Below, piece by piece: positions 15,994 through 25,100 of a stretch of 64,000 nt of DNA (the stretch's first letter is position 1; every line of letters begins with the position of its first letter). The stretch is from contig JBKBHA010000009.1 of NCBI GenBank assembly GCA_046297935.1, forward strand, positions 105,925 through 169,924. Direction: 5' to 3'. Position numbers and translations under genes: made by a program. The notes beneath the pieces are model-generated. The model was not told the origin of the DNA. It did no database searches and saw only the letters and a program-made list of their open reading frames with translations. This stretch comes from CAYMZZ01 sp046297935 (GTDB taxonomy: Bacteria; Bacteroidota; Bacteroidia; Chitinophagales; Chitinophagaceae).

Positions 15994-16413
15994 TTATTTA
16001 CTGGAGAATCGGTAGCTGCCGCTCCAGGTATTGGTTGCCTTGGTTAGCGAAGTCACTTTTATTTCTACCAGGCAAAGGGTATTGGCAGGCACGCTGGTCA
16101 GGTTAATGGTATTGCTGGCAGCACTGCTGGTAGGTGTGCTGCTGAAAAATGCGGGGCTGCCTGAGCCATCGTCTTTTCTTGCCCTCACTTCAATGCGTAC
16201 TCCGTTTGGCGGCATCACCGAGCTGATGTTGACCGTAACCGAATAGGGTCCCAATGCAGGTGGTAACACGGCGCCATTGGCGGGGTTGGTGCTCACTACC
16301 AGGTTAGCCTCTTCCGGATCGGGATCAGGGTCGTTGCCACCACCTTTACTGCAGGCGGCCAAACCCATTAAAACCATCAGGGCCAGGGAAAAACGAAGGC
16401 AGGCGAATCGCAT
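15994..16413 (-). CDS. Putative lipoprotein with one Ig-like domain
   Basis: About 139 aa from the ATG at 16413 (MRFACLRFSLALMVLMGLAAC), a lipoprotein signal with lipobox LAAC. An acidic spacer (SKGGGNDPDPDPEEAN) leads into a single beta-rich domain beginning LVVSTNPANGAVLPPALGPY, resembling bacterial Ig-like domains. No catalytic motif is visible. Its stop lies 3 nt from the stop of the convergent ABC permease gene. Confidence 0.7.
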   Translation of the reverse strand: MRFACLRFSLALMVLMGLAACSKGGGNDPDPDPEEANLVVSTNPANGAVLPPALGPYSVTVNISSVMPPNGVRIEVRARKDDGSGSPAFFSSTPTSSAASNTINLTSVPANTLCLVEIKVTSLTKATNTWSGSYRFSSK

Positions 16414-16525
16414 AGCAATGTGTTTAGAGTACACAATATAAGGAAATTTCGGGATTTGCCGGGTTCTCAACTGCGTCTTTTATTTGCTTCATTTCTGTTC
16501 TCTTGTATATGGTCCACAAACAGTA

Positions 16526-17000
16526 CGGGCTTTTCTGTTCCCACAGATTTGCACAGATTAATTCACAGATTTACACAGAAATTAGACATCTGGATTGTAC
16601 AGTCGGGTGTCTAATCTCAAGGAAAAAAATCCGCGAAATCTGCGCTCAAATCCGCGTTATCTGCGGGAACAGAACTTTCGTTGTCCAGGGATTGCTGTGC
16701 ATCCCCATCCTGTTGTATGCAGTCTACTTGTGCAGTACCCGTTTAACCGCGGAGTTCGCTGAGATTTTACGCAGAGTTCGGGAGATCGGTTTAGAGCACG
16801 TGTTTCAGTTCCCGCAGATATTGAAGACACTTCGTGCACATAACAGAATAATCCGCGTCATCTGCGCCCAGATCGGCGCTATCTGCGGGAACAGAACTGC
16901 TGCACTAAAGACATCTGTGCAAATCCGTGCACAAATCAGTGCAAATCTGTGGGAACAGAACTGCTGCACCAAAGACATTTGTGTAAGGACAACAAGAAGA
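16526..17000. repeat. Composite intergenic repeat block (16.5-17.0 kb)
   Basis: No gene is seen in this stretch of about 600 nt. It opens with CTGTTCCCACAGATTTGCAC units and, after 50 nt, ATCCGCG/ATCTGCG units ending ATCTGCGGGAACAGAACTTT, forming a full inverted element (16530-16680). Block B follows (16688-16797: GTTGTATGCAGTCTACTTGT, ACCGCGGAGTTCGCTGAGAT). Two more half elements end in GGGAACAGAACTGCTGCAC. Block B recurs at 19.31 and 21.24 kb. Confidence 0.85.
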
Positions 17001-17113
17001 CGAAAATTCCGGGAATGTGTAATTTAGCTGGCCACACTTTTTGGTAATGTATACTGCATTGTGCAACGGTTAGACATTCCGTTCATCAAGAAAAAATCTC
17101 ACTGCTGAAACAC

Positions 17114-17677
17114 ATGAAAGATTTAGCCATATTTATCAAAGAGCGGGTCCATATTCCCGAACATCACCTGCAAACAATCCTGTCAAGCTTTCAGGAGAAA
17201 GAAATTGCCAGAGACAAATACCTCGTTAAGAAAGGACAGTTTGTTAACTCGTACTACTTCATTCAATCAGGCGCACTTCGACTTTATCTCGACAAAGGCG
17301 ACAAGCAGTTCACCGTCTGGCTCGCATTTGAGAATGATTTCTTCACCGAACTGAACAGTGTAAGTTCAGGCACCCCCACCAATTTCAATATCCAGGCAAT
17401 TGGAGATACCAGCCTGCTGACCATCGAAAAGGGAAGAATGGACGAACTCTACAAACAGATACCTGCCTGGCAACAATTTGGCCGAATCATCTGGGAGGAA
17501 GCATTTCTGAAGGTAGTTAATGGAATATTAAGCCATCAGACGATGACGGCTGAAGAACGTTATCGACAAATGATGAATCAATCGGACCTGCTTCAAAAAG
17601 TTCCATTGAAACAGCTCGCCTCCTATCTTGGAATTACTCAAACATCGTTGAGCAGATTGCGAAAAAGCATCAGGTAA
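17114..17677 (+). CDS. Crp/Fnr family transcriptional regulator
   Basis: 187-aa regulator with an N-terminal cyclic-nucleotide-binding-type beta barrel (YLVKKGQFVNSYYFIQSGAL, FTVWLAFENDFFTELNS) and a C-terminal winged HTH (VPLKQLASYLGITQTSLSRLRKSI). The cAMP-contacting residues of true Crp are not obvious, and no Cys cluster for an Fe-S site is present. The usual Bacteroidota versions regulate stress or redox genes. The TspO-like gene 70 nt downstream may be a target or operon partner. Confidence 0.92.
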   Translation: MKDLAIFIKERVHIPEHHLQTILSSFQEKEIARDKYLVKKGQFVNSYYFIQSGALRLYLDKGDKQFTVWLAFENDFFTELNSVSSGTPTNFNIQAIGDTSLLTIEKGRMDELYKQIPAWQQFGRIIWEEAFLKVVNGILSHQTMTAEERYRQMMNQSDLLQKVPLKQLASYLGITQTSLSRLRKSIR

Positions 17678-17747
17678 CTCATTACTTGTCATTTGGCAAT
17701 TTTTCCACCGCTGTCCCTGTCGAAATTTGCATCATCAACTCAATACG

Positions 17748-18239
17748 ATGCAAACAACGACAACCCCCAAACTAAAAATTCTTACAGGCTTTTCGCTGGC
17801 AACTCTTTTGATTGGCATTTCGACGGCATATCTCAGCTTTGCCTTATTTCCATACGATAGCTCGCATCGGCTGCCGGATATTTATCCTCCGCAATGGGTG
17901 TTTTGGGCGGTTTGGATGGTATTATATCCTGCAATGGGATGGGCAGCCGGGCATGTTTGGTTAAAAAGGCATGAATATGATGTGCGTGGAGCGATGACTT
18001 TTTACGTTTCAATGCTTTTGGGTAACCTAATGTTTCTACCTATTGCCAATTTATCCAAGGGTAATCCGGCCATCATGACGTTCATGGACATCAACGGCGT
18101 ATTGACCTCAGTTCTACTAGGTTGGTTATTTGGCCGGTATTCAAAAACAGCTTTTCTATTCACGCTTCCGCTAATTATTTGGATGCCGATTACCACTTGC
18201 CTCAAAATTGTGCTTTGGATCTATAATCCTATAGGTTAA
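17748..18239 (+). CDS. TspO/MBR-like membrane protein
   Basis: Five-span protein (163 aa from the ATG at 17748). The TspO signature region is recognisable in PDIYPPQWVFWAVWMVLYPAM, with GHVWLKRHEYD after it. TspO proteins bind tetrapyrroles and modulate stress responses. The remaining spans are more divergent than usual (the second half lacks the typical WxxxxF pattern), so the assignment is to the superfamily. Located just downstream of a Crp-type regulator. Confidence 0.8.
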   Translation: MQTTTTPKLKILTGFSLATLLIGISTAYLSFALFPYDSSHRLPDIYPPQWVFWAVWMVLYPAMGWAAGHVWLKRHEYDVRGAMTFYVSMLLGNLMFLPIANLSKGNPAIMTFMDINGVLTSVLLGWLFGRYSKTAFLFTLPLIIWMPITTCLKIVLWIYNPIG

Positions 18240-18265
18240 CATTTAGCTCAAGACGGGTATAGAGA

Positions 18266-18545
18266 CTCTATGAACAGAACTGCTGCTCTAAAAGCATCTG
18301 TGCAAATCTGTGGGAACAGAACTGTTCGAACCGCAGGCAGCATAAAATCGTTCAAGCTTTTCAGTTCCCGCAGATGACGCAGATTTTTTTCGCAGATATC
18401 GCAGACGCTTCGTGCACAGAACCAAACAATCAGCGTCATCTGCGCCCAGATCAGCGCTATCTGCGGGAAAAGAACTGCAGCACCAAAGCAATCTGTGTAA
18501 ATCTGTGAACTAATCTGTGCAAATCTGTGGGAACAGAACTACCAC
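18266..18545. repeat. Dispersed ATCTGYG repeat, copy 5 (two elements)
   Basis: Starts with GCATCTGTGCAAATCTGTGG GAACAGAACTG. After a centre containing AACCGCAGGCAGCATAAAAT, the inverted half CAGTTCCCGCAGATGACGCA follows. A second set runs to ATCTGCGGGAAAAGAACTGC and ATCTGTGGGAACAGAACTAC. No coding sequence seen between 18240 and 18684. Confidence 0.85.
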
Positions 18546-18630
18546 AACCAAGAAGACCTGAGAAAGCAAGGAGAAACTCACCAGCTTTACAAGCTTTTTA
18601 CATTCGTTACACTTTATTTTACACTACAAA

Positions 18631-18662
18631 TTCGGCCCAGCCCTAACCCCCGATTAGCTTTG
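18631..18662 (+). promoter_or_regulatory. Candidate Bacteroidota promoter
   Basis: TAGCTTTG at 18655-18662 matches the -7 consensus TAnnTTTG. Twenty nt upstream is TTCG (18631-18634), a one-base departure from the -33 TTTG. Transcription would start near 18669, giving a leader of about 16 nt for the gene at 18685. Confidence 0.5.
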
Positions 18663-18684
18663 CTTTCTCACCAAAAAAAGCAAT

Positions 18685-19215
18685 ATGAAAAAGAATATCT
18701 ATGTCCTCATCCTCCCCCTGCTCGTTGCCGGCGGACTCGTATTTGCCAATTACACAACCAACAAAAAGCAATCGCAACCGCCCACCTCAACCACCGAATG
18801 CATGACCGAACGAGCCAAATGGGAAGCCAGCCCCGATGGCATCAAATACAAAGAATGGGAAGTCTCCGAGGCAGGACAAAAAGTAATGGCCAGCACCGCA
18901 AAAATCAAGAAAGCGGTTAGGGAATTCACCGGCATGGAAGCTGTGGTTACCTCTCTATCCCTCCCTCCCGGCTCCCGCCTGGGATTTGGAATAATGGTGA
19001 AGATCGATGGCGAAGAATACATCCTCAGCTTTGGAGCAGGAAAATCGGATCAATTCAAGCAACTGCGTAACCTGAAAGTGAACGACCGGATCGTGATAAA
19101 GAGCAGCGCTGTATTGCACGCACCAAAATATGCCTATCCCATTATATCGGGAGAAAAAGTAGAAAAAGATGGTCTGCTCATTTATGAGCGCCCGCTTCCG
19201 GAAGATGGTTGTTGA
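18685..19215 (+). CDS. Hypothetical exported or anchored protein
   Basis: 176 aa with an N-terminal hydrophobic segment (NIYVLILPLLVAGGLVFANY) that may be a signal anchor; no lipobox Cys. The remainder is charged, with ECMTERAKWEASPDGIKYKE followed by a compact domain rich in beta strands (LGFGIMVKIDGEEYILSFGA, VNDRIVIKSSAVLHAPKYAY) and a C-terminal Cys. I do not recognise the family. A candidate promoter precedes it and a hairpin terminator follows, so it is a single-gene unit. Confidence 0.75.
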   Translation: MKKNIYVLILPLLVAGGLVFANYTTNKKQSQPPTSTTECMTERAKWEASPDGIKYKEWEVSEAGQKVMASTAKIKKAVREFTGMEAVVTSLSLPPGSRLGFGIMVKIDGEEYILSFGAGKSDQFKQLRNLKVNDRIVIKSSAVLHAPKYAYPIISGEKVEKDGLLIYERPLPEDGC

Positions 19216-19251
19216 TTCAATCATTAGCTAGTGCATCATTTTTCCTTAATC

Positions 19252-19284
19252 AGGAGGGTACATTCCGTATCCTCCTTTTTTTAT
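19252..19284 (+). terminator. Rho-independent terminator
   Basis: AGGAGGGTAC / GTATCCTCC stem (with one G-T pair) around a 5-nt loop ATTCC, followed by seven T. It lies 37 nt after the stop of the hypothetical gene ending at 19215. Confidence 0.8.
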
Positions 19285-19307
19285 AAAATCTGTGCTAGCA
19301 TGCCATC

Positions 19308-19560
19308 AGGGATTGCATTGCATCCACATCGTGTTGTATGCAGTCTACTCGTGCAGCACCCGTTTAACCGCGGAGTTCGCTGAGATTTTACGCAGAGTTC
19401 GGGAGAGCGGTTTAGAGAAATGAGAGCTAGTTTCATCAGGGAAAATCCGCGTCATCTGCGGGAACGGAACTGCTGCACCAAAGACATCTGTGAAATCCGT
19501 GGAAGGATCTGTGCAAATCTGTGGGAACAGAACTGTTCAAACCGCACGAAGCATAAAATC
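19308..19560. repeat. Composite repeat: block B copy 2 plus ATCTGYG halves
   Basis: Block B (19308-19418) is nearly identical to those at 16.69 and 21.24 kb. It continues through GAGAGCTAGTTTCATCAGGG into ATCCGCGTCATCTGCGGGAA CGGAACTGCTGCACC, then ATCTGTGGGAACAGAACTGT. No gene seen between 19216 and 19752. Confidence 0.85.
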
Positions 19561-19752
19561 GTGAACGCCTTAAGCAAAGCCATCTACGAGGGCTACCAAT
19601 CGCGCCGACGGAGATAAGGATAGCTCAGCCTTTTCCCCCATTCCCCTACATAATGTTGCCACTTACAACAACAGCACTTAAAAATTAGGTGAAAACCATT
19701 ATTGGGTTTTTGCCTCCCTCCTTCCATTTTTGTAAGCTCCAATACCCACTTT

Positions 19753-20910
19753 ATGAAAATACTATCTACACTTCTGTTTTTTTCCTGTTTTACATTTTTC
19801 GCCGTCGGCAAAGCATTTTCCCAGGTAAATCTGCCTTATACCCTCAGCTTTACCAGCAATGATGCAGCCAATTGGGCCGATGGCATTGCCAACGATGGCG
19901 ATGGTGGCACCAGCGATATCAACGGTCTGGATATTGAAATATTCGCAGCCAACTCTGGCTTTACCCTGTTGTCGGGCGCTACCATGACCTGGCACGACAA
20001 TAATTATTTTGCTTCGAACGAATCAGGCTATACCGGCATCACACCTGGTCCCGATGTACCCATGACCAACAACGGTGTGCCTGCTATGGTGATACGAAGC
20101 GCCAACCCGGCTAACAATTTTTCCCTTGTATCGCTCAGGTTATACGACTGGGGCGATGTTACTACCCTCAACATTGAAGCGTTTAACAACGGCGTATCCC
20201 TCGGCACCGTGCAGGTACACCTAAATGCCAGCGACTGGGATCCCGAAACTATTTCGCAATCGGATATACTCACTTCTACCATTTTTCAGAGTGTAGATGA
20301 AGTGCGTTTTTATCCCGATAGCGCCCCTGTTACCTGGTTGTCGATGAATGATATCAGTCTGGCCGCACCTTCCAGCACTTTGCCGGTGCAATGGATATCG
20401 TTTAATGCCACCCTTACCAATGAAACTACCGCGCTGTTGACCTGGCAAACAACTGCAGAAGAAAACAACCGCGGTTTTGTGGTGGAGCATAGCAGCGATG
20501 GTAGTCAGTTTAGTGAAAAGGGGAGTCAGTCGGCAACAGATCATTCTTCCAACCTCAACAATTATCAGTTTCTGGTTGCCGGTCTTACTGCCGGCCAGCA
20601 TTATTTTCGTATACGGCAGGTAGATGCGGATGGGCGTTTTTCGTATAGTCGAATTATTACGCTTACCGTCGGACAATTGTCGCGCATATCTGTTTACCCC
20701 AATCCTGTTCGAAGTACTACAACTATTAGTGCCGGCGGCAGCATTGTTCAACAATTATTTGTGTATTCTGTAGGCGGCAAATTGATGGAGCGCCAGGAGC
20801 CAGGAGCTGCACAAGTGGTGCTCAACATGGGCCGTTATCCGCAGGGCATTTACTTCATCGAGCTTATCACGGCTGATGGCAAGCATCGTCAGCGGGTGGT
20901 GAAGGAGTAG
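19753..20910 (+). CDS. Secreted protein with type IX (Por) C-terminal sorting domain
   Basis: 385 aa from the ATG at 19753, with a Sec signal (MKILSTLLFFSCFTFFAVGK-AFSQ). Residues of about 25-215 form an unrecognised beta-rich domain, and residues 216-300 look like a fibronectin-type linker (LPVQWISFNATLTNETTALL, EENNRGFVVEHSSDGSQF). The last 75 residues are a type A T9SS sorting domain (ISVYPNPVRSTTTIS ... GIYFIELITADGKHRQRVVK). The protein is thus exported across the outer membrane and probably attached to the surface. No enzyme motif is visible. Confidence 0.88.
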   Translation: MKILSTLLFFSCFTFFAVGKAFSQVNLPYTLSFTSNDAANWADGIANDGDGGTSDINGLDIEIFAANSGFTLLSGATMTWHDNNYFASNESGYTGITPGPDVPMTNNGVPAMVIRSANPANNFSLVSLRLYDWGDVTTLNIEAFNNGVSLGTVQVHLNASDWDPETISQSDILTSTIFQSVDEVRFYPDSAPVTWLSMNDISLAAPSSTLPVQWISFNATLTNETTALLTWQTTAEENNRGFVVEHSSDGSQFSEKGSQSATDHSSNLNNYQFLVAGLTAGQHYFRIRQVDADGRFSYSRIITLTVGQLSRISVYPNPVRSTTTISAGGSIVQQLFVYSVGGKLMERQEPGAAQVVLNMGRYPQGIYFIELITADGKHRQRVVKE

Positions 20911-20937
20911 CTTTTGATCATACCGGTCACCTGTGCC

Positions 20938-21560
20938 TGGAAGAAAAAATCTGCGTCATCTGCGCTCAAAACGGCGCTATCTGCGGGAACGGAACTGTTG
21001 CCATTTAAAAATGGTGACAAATAGTACGAGCTTTTCCGTTCCCGCAGATTCCGCAGATTTTTTTCGCAGATATCGCAGACTATTCGTGCACAGAACAGCA
21101 AAATCCGCGTCATCTGCGCCCAGATCGGCGTCATCTGCGGGAACAGAACTGCTGCACTTAAGACATCTGTGTCAATCTGTGGAACGATCTGTGCAAATCT
21201 GTGGGAACAGAACTGTCATTGTACATTTAGGTCTTTAATGGCGTCAGGTATTGTAGTGCATTCCCATCCTGTTGTATGCAGTCTACTCGTGCAGCACCCT
21301 TTTAACCGCAGAGTTCGCTGAGATTTTACGCAGAGTTCGCGGAGAGCGGTTTAAAGAAATGAGAGCTCGTTTCATCAACGAAAATCTGCGTCATCTGCGC
21401 CCAAATCGGCGCTATCTGCGGGAACAGAACTGCTGCACTTAAGACATCTGTGTCAATCTGTGGAACGATCTGTGCAAATCCGTGGGAACAGAACTGTTCA
21501 AACCGCACGAAGTATTAAATCGTTCAGGCATTTCAGTTCCCGCAGATGACGCTGATCTAT
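20938..21560. repeat. Composite repeat block (20.9-21.6 kb)
   Basis: Several elements in a row. The clearest hairpin is ATCTGCGGGAACGGAA (20979-20994) against TTCCGTTCCCGCAGAT with a unique centre of about 40 nt. Further units run to GGGAACAGAACTGCTGCAC, then block B copy 3 (21244-21358), then ATCTGCGGGAACAGAACTGC and a last CAGTTCCCGCAGATGACGCT. No coding sequence is evident. Confidence 0.85.
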
Positions 21561-21627
21561 GGCAAGCAATTTCACACTCAAATAAAGCGATTGCAGGAAC
21601 CGGATATATTTCTAAACTTTGGTAACT

Positions 21628-21900
21628 ATGCTACCCCTCCTCTACACCCTCTTCGCTGTTGGCATATTATACCTCAGTTCAGCCATCACCCTCGCTTTTC
21701 TGAACCGCCACTCTCATGCCCCCATGTCCGAAGGGCCTATCAAATTTTCCTTCAGAAAAAGAGCCAGAGAAGCCTATGCCCCCGAAAAACCAAAGGGAAG
21801 ACTGTATCAGATCGCCCGAATCGTACTATACCTTTCCGGGCTGGCCTTCTGGTTGGTAATTGTGTTGTTTCTTACGAGGGTGTTTAAAGGATATCTTTAA
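21628..21900 (+). CDS. Small two-span membrane protein
   Basis: 90 aa from the ATG at 21628. It has two hydrophobic helices (PLLYTLFAVGILYLSSAITL and IVLYLSGLAFWLVIVLFLTR) separated by a basic loop (FSFRKRAREAYAPEKPKGR). The composition is clearly protein-like, with an intact start and stop, but the family is unknown. The next gene begins almost 300 nt downstream. The intervening sequence (21901-22193) holds nothing I can identify. Confidence 0.55.
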   Translation: MLPLLYTLFAVGILYLSSAITLAFLNRHSHAPMSEGPIKFSFRKRAREAYAPEKPKGRLYQIARIVLYLSGLAFWLVIVLFLTRVFKGYL

Positions 21901-22193
21901 CGCTGGTGTAGGGCAACCCGACCTTTATAATATTGCACCACCTTAAGTACAACTACGAGCCGACTGCACGGAGTTTTGCGCGATTATTGGAAATATAACG
22001 AAGCAGATTTCTGAACCCCACTACCTGCACCGAAATTGCATATGAAGCAGAAGCTGATTAGAGTACCAATATCTTGAATCCCGGTTCCGCCCGCTGTGGC
22101 TCAGATACCCGTATCTGTAGGTCGAAACGGCCTGCCAACACCGTGGTTTTGCAGTTGTTGTGGTAGCCTCGTCGCACAAGCTGCAAATTGGCT

Positions 22194-25100
22194 ATGAAAC
22201 GACCCCAAAAACTATTTCCCCTCAAATCCAAACATATACTATGGGGTGTTTTCGTATTGGTCATGCTCACAACAGGCCTGTTCGTATACCAGTCCCTGCA
22301 GAAAAGTCGTGATTCGAGACAAAGAGATCAGTTGGTGCGGCAAACCCTGGTTATACTTCGGGGATATGCAGATATCAGGCTGGCCACTACCGAAATGGAA
22401 TCACTAGTCAACAATGCGACCGGGGATAGGAGCCAACAGGCAAAAGCAATTGAACGCATTCACCAGAACCTGGAACAAACGCTTCAAAACACCGCCCAAC
22501 TGCTGATCGATTCCATTCAAAAAAGTCATTTCAGTATACTGCGCAGCACAATTGGTCAATTAAGAGAAACACAGTTGTTGCAGCTTTCCTACCCGGGTAA
22601 ACCTGATATTGCCGCGCGTATCTCGCCATTGTACACGCAAACCGACAGACTGCTGAACGAACTCGACAAACGCCAGAACCTGCTGTTGCAATTGCGGGAT
22701 CAGGCTAGCGAGGAGGCAGCTTCCAAATCGCTGTTTGCCACCCTGCAGGGCGCCGCCCTCATTTTCATCTTTATCGTTATACTGCTGTTGCGTCTCCATC
22801 GCGATATCAAACGCCGACAACAGGCTGAGCACCTGGCCGTTGACAGCGAAAAGAAATACCGCTTGCTGATTGAGGGCGCAGCGGTCACCATTTTTACTAC
22901 CGATGTGGCGGGTCGATTTAATTATGTGAGTGAAAAATGTCAACAGCTCACCGGCTTTAGCTCTGAGGAACTAATAGGTAAAGCATATAGTACACTGGTG
23001 GCGCCCGATTGGCTTCCCCTCATCAACGAAGTATACCAGCAGCAATTCAAAGAACGCATTGCGGAAACCACACAGGAATTCGAAATCATCCACAAAACAG
23101 GTCGGCGCCGATGGGTGGAACAACAGGCAACGCTGCTGTTGCATGACAACGAGCCACGCGGTCTTCAATGTATTGTAAAAGATATTTCAGATAAAAAAGA
23201 AGCCGAAGCCAGACTGCTCGAATCACAACGTATCACTCAGTCGCTGCTCGACCATACACGCGAAGGCTTCTTTATGGTCGACCGCTCCTTTAACATCCGG
23301 TTGGTCAACAAACAGGCCAGGCTGGGCATGGAGATGATAGCCGGACAACGGGTAAATCCGGGCATGTCGCTTTTTGACGTGATACAGGAAAAGGACAAGC
23401 CCACGGCACGCATCAACCTCGAGAAAGTGTTTGCCGGCGAACAAGTAGAAGTGGAATCTGATTACGATAGCCCCGAGGGACAGCGATGGATCAGGATCAG
23501 TCATTCGCCGGTTCGCAACGCTGCCGGCGAAATTACCGGAGCAGCTATTGTTACGCACGACATTACTGCCATTCGCCGTCAAAGCGAACAACTGCGCGAT
23601 GCCGACCAGAAGATTCGAGCCATGTTGTCGAGCACACAGGAAGGATTTTACATGATCGATCATGATTATCGGGTACTCATGATCAATGAAGCAGGCCGCG
23701 ACTTAGTTTATCGGGCCACAGGTAAAAAGATCGGCGAAGGCATGAGGATAATAGAATTTGTGGGCACGGCCCGAATAAGAAGCTACATTAACCTGATCGA
23801 AAATGCCAAAGCCGGACGAAGGCAGGAAATAGAAAGCCAGGTTACGCTGGACGATGGTGATTATTGGTTTTACAATACCTATTTCCCCGTCAAAAATGAA
23901 AAAGGAGAAGTCATTGCCGTTTGCGCTACCACCGTTGATATTACCGAGCGAAAACTGGTAGAAAGAGCCATAGAGCGGGTGCGTATCGAAAAAGAAGAAT
24001 ACCAGTTTCGACTGCAATCCATCCTCGACAATACACCCATGGTGGTGTTTATAAAAGACACAGAGGGCCGTTATCTGCTCATTAACCAGTCCTTCCGGGA
24101 AATGTTTGCCGTGGCAGACGAGGCCATTATTGGAAAAACTGACTTTGAAATAGATAGTCCCCAAAATGCGCAGCGCTACCGGGAAGCAGATGAACTGGTG
24201 ATAGCCACGCAGGATCATGTGGTGTTGGAAGAAAAGCTGATACGCAATGGCAGGGAAAGTGACCTGCTGATCGCCAAATTTCCGTTGTTCGACAGGCAGG
24301 GCAAAGTATATGGCGTGGGCTGTATTGCCACCGACATTTCGGAACGCGAACGCCAGCGGCAACAATTGATTGAAGCCCGCCTGAAGGCAGAAAATGCGGA
24401 ACGGCTGCAGGAGCAGTTTCTGGCCAATATGAGCCACGAAATAAGGACACCCATGAATGGCATTATCGGTATGACCAATATCCTGGCAGAAACAAAGCTC
24501 AACACACAACAAAAAGAATTTTTGGATATAATCCGCCATTCGTCGGCCAACCTTATGGGCCTGATCAACGATGTACTGGATCTTTCCAAAATCAAAGCAG
24601 GCAAACTGAGTATTGAACAAACCGCTTTCGAGCTCCAGGTAATGATGCGCAATGCACTGGCTCCATTTCTGCTGCCTGCTAAAGAAAAGCGGATTGAACT
24701 GCGCTATCAACCCAACGACAGGTTGCCCCGCTGGTTGCTGGGCGATCCGCTCCGCATCACCCAGGTGCTCACCAACCTGCTGAGCAACGCATTGAAGTTT
24801 ACGAGTGCGGGTAGTATTACTATTCTTGTAAATCAACATGCACATGAGGAAGGCAAATGTTTGCTTCGATTCGAAGTAACCGACACGGGTATTGGTATTG
24901 CCCCCGATCGGGTAGACCATGTATTCGAAAGCTTTGAGCAGGCAGAAGCAGGAACTGCGCGTAAATACGGCGGCACGGGCCTGGGGCTTACCATCAGTCG
25001 AAACCTGGTTCATTTACTGGGCGGAGAACTCAGGGTGAGCAGCCAGGAAGGAATGGGCACTACGTTTAGCTTTATCATACCGCTACAGGTGCCGGAACAA

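Noticed and set aside
18287..18545. Short minus-strand frames rich in SADSADLGADDAD or FPQICTD words
   Set aside because: These recur wherever the ATCTGYG repeat occurs and are its translation, not genes. The same applies near 12.7, 16.6, 21.0, 58.5 and 59.0 kb.
23703..25013. 436-codon open frame on the minus strand
   Set aside because: Entirely antisense to the hybrid kinase, whose PAS, HisKA and HATPase motifs are clear; the reverse frame has no recognisable motif.
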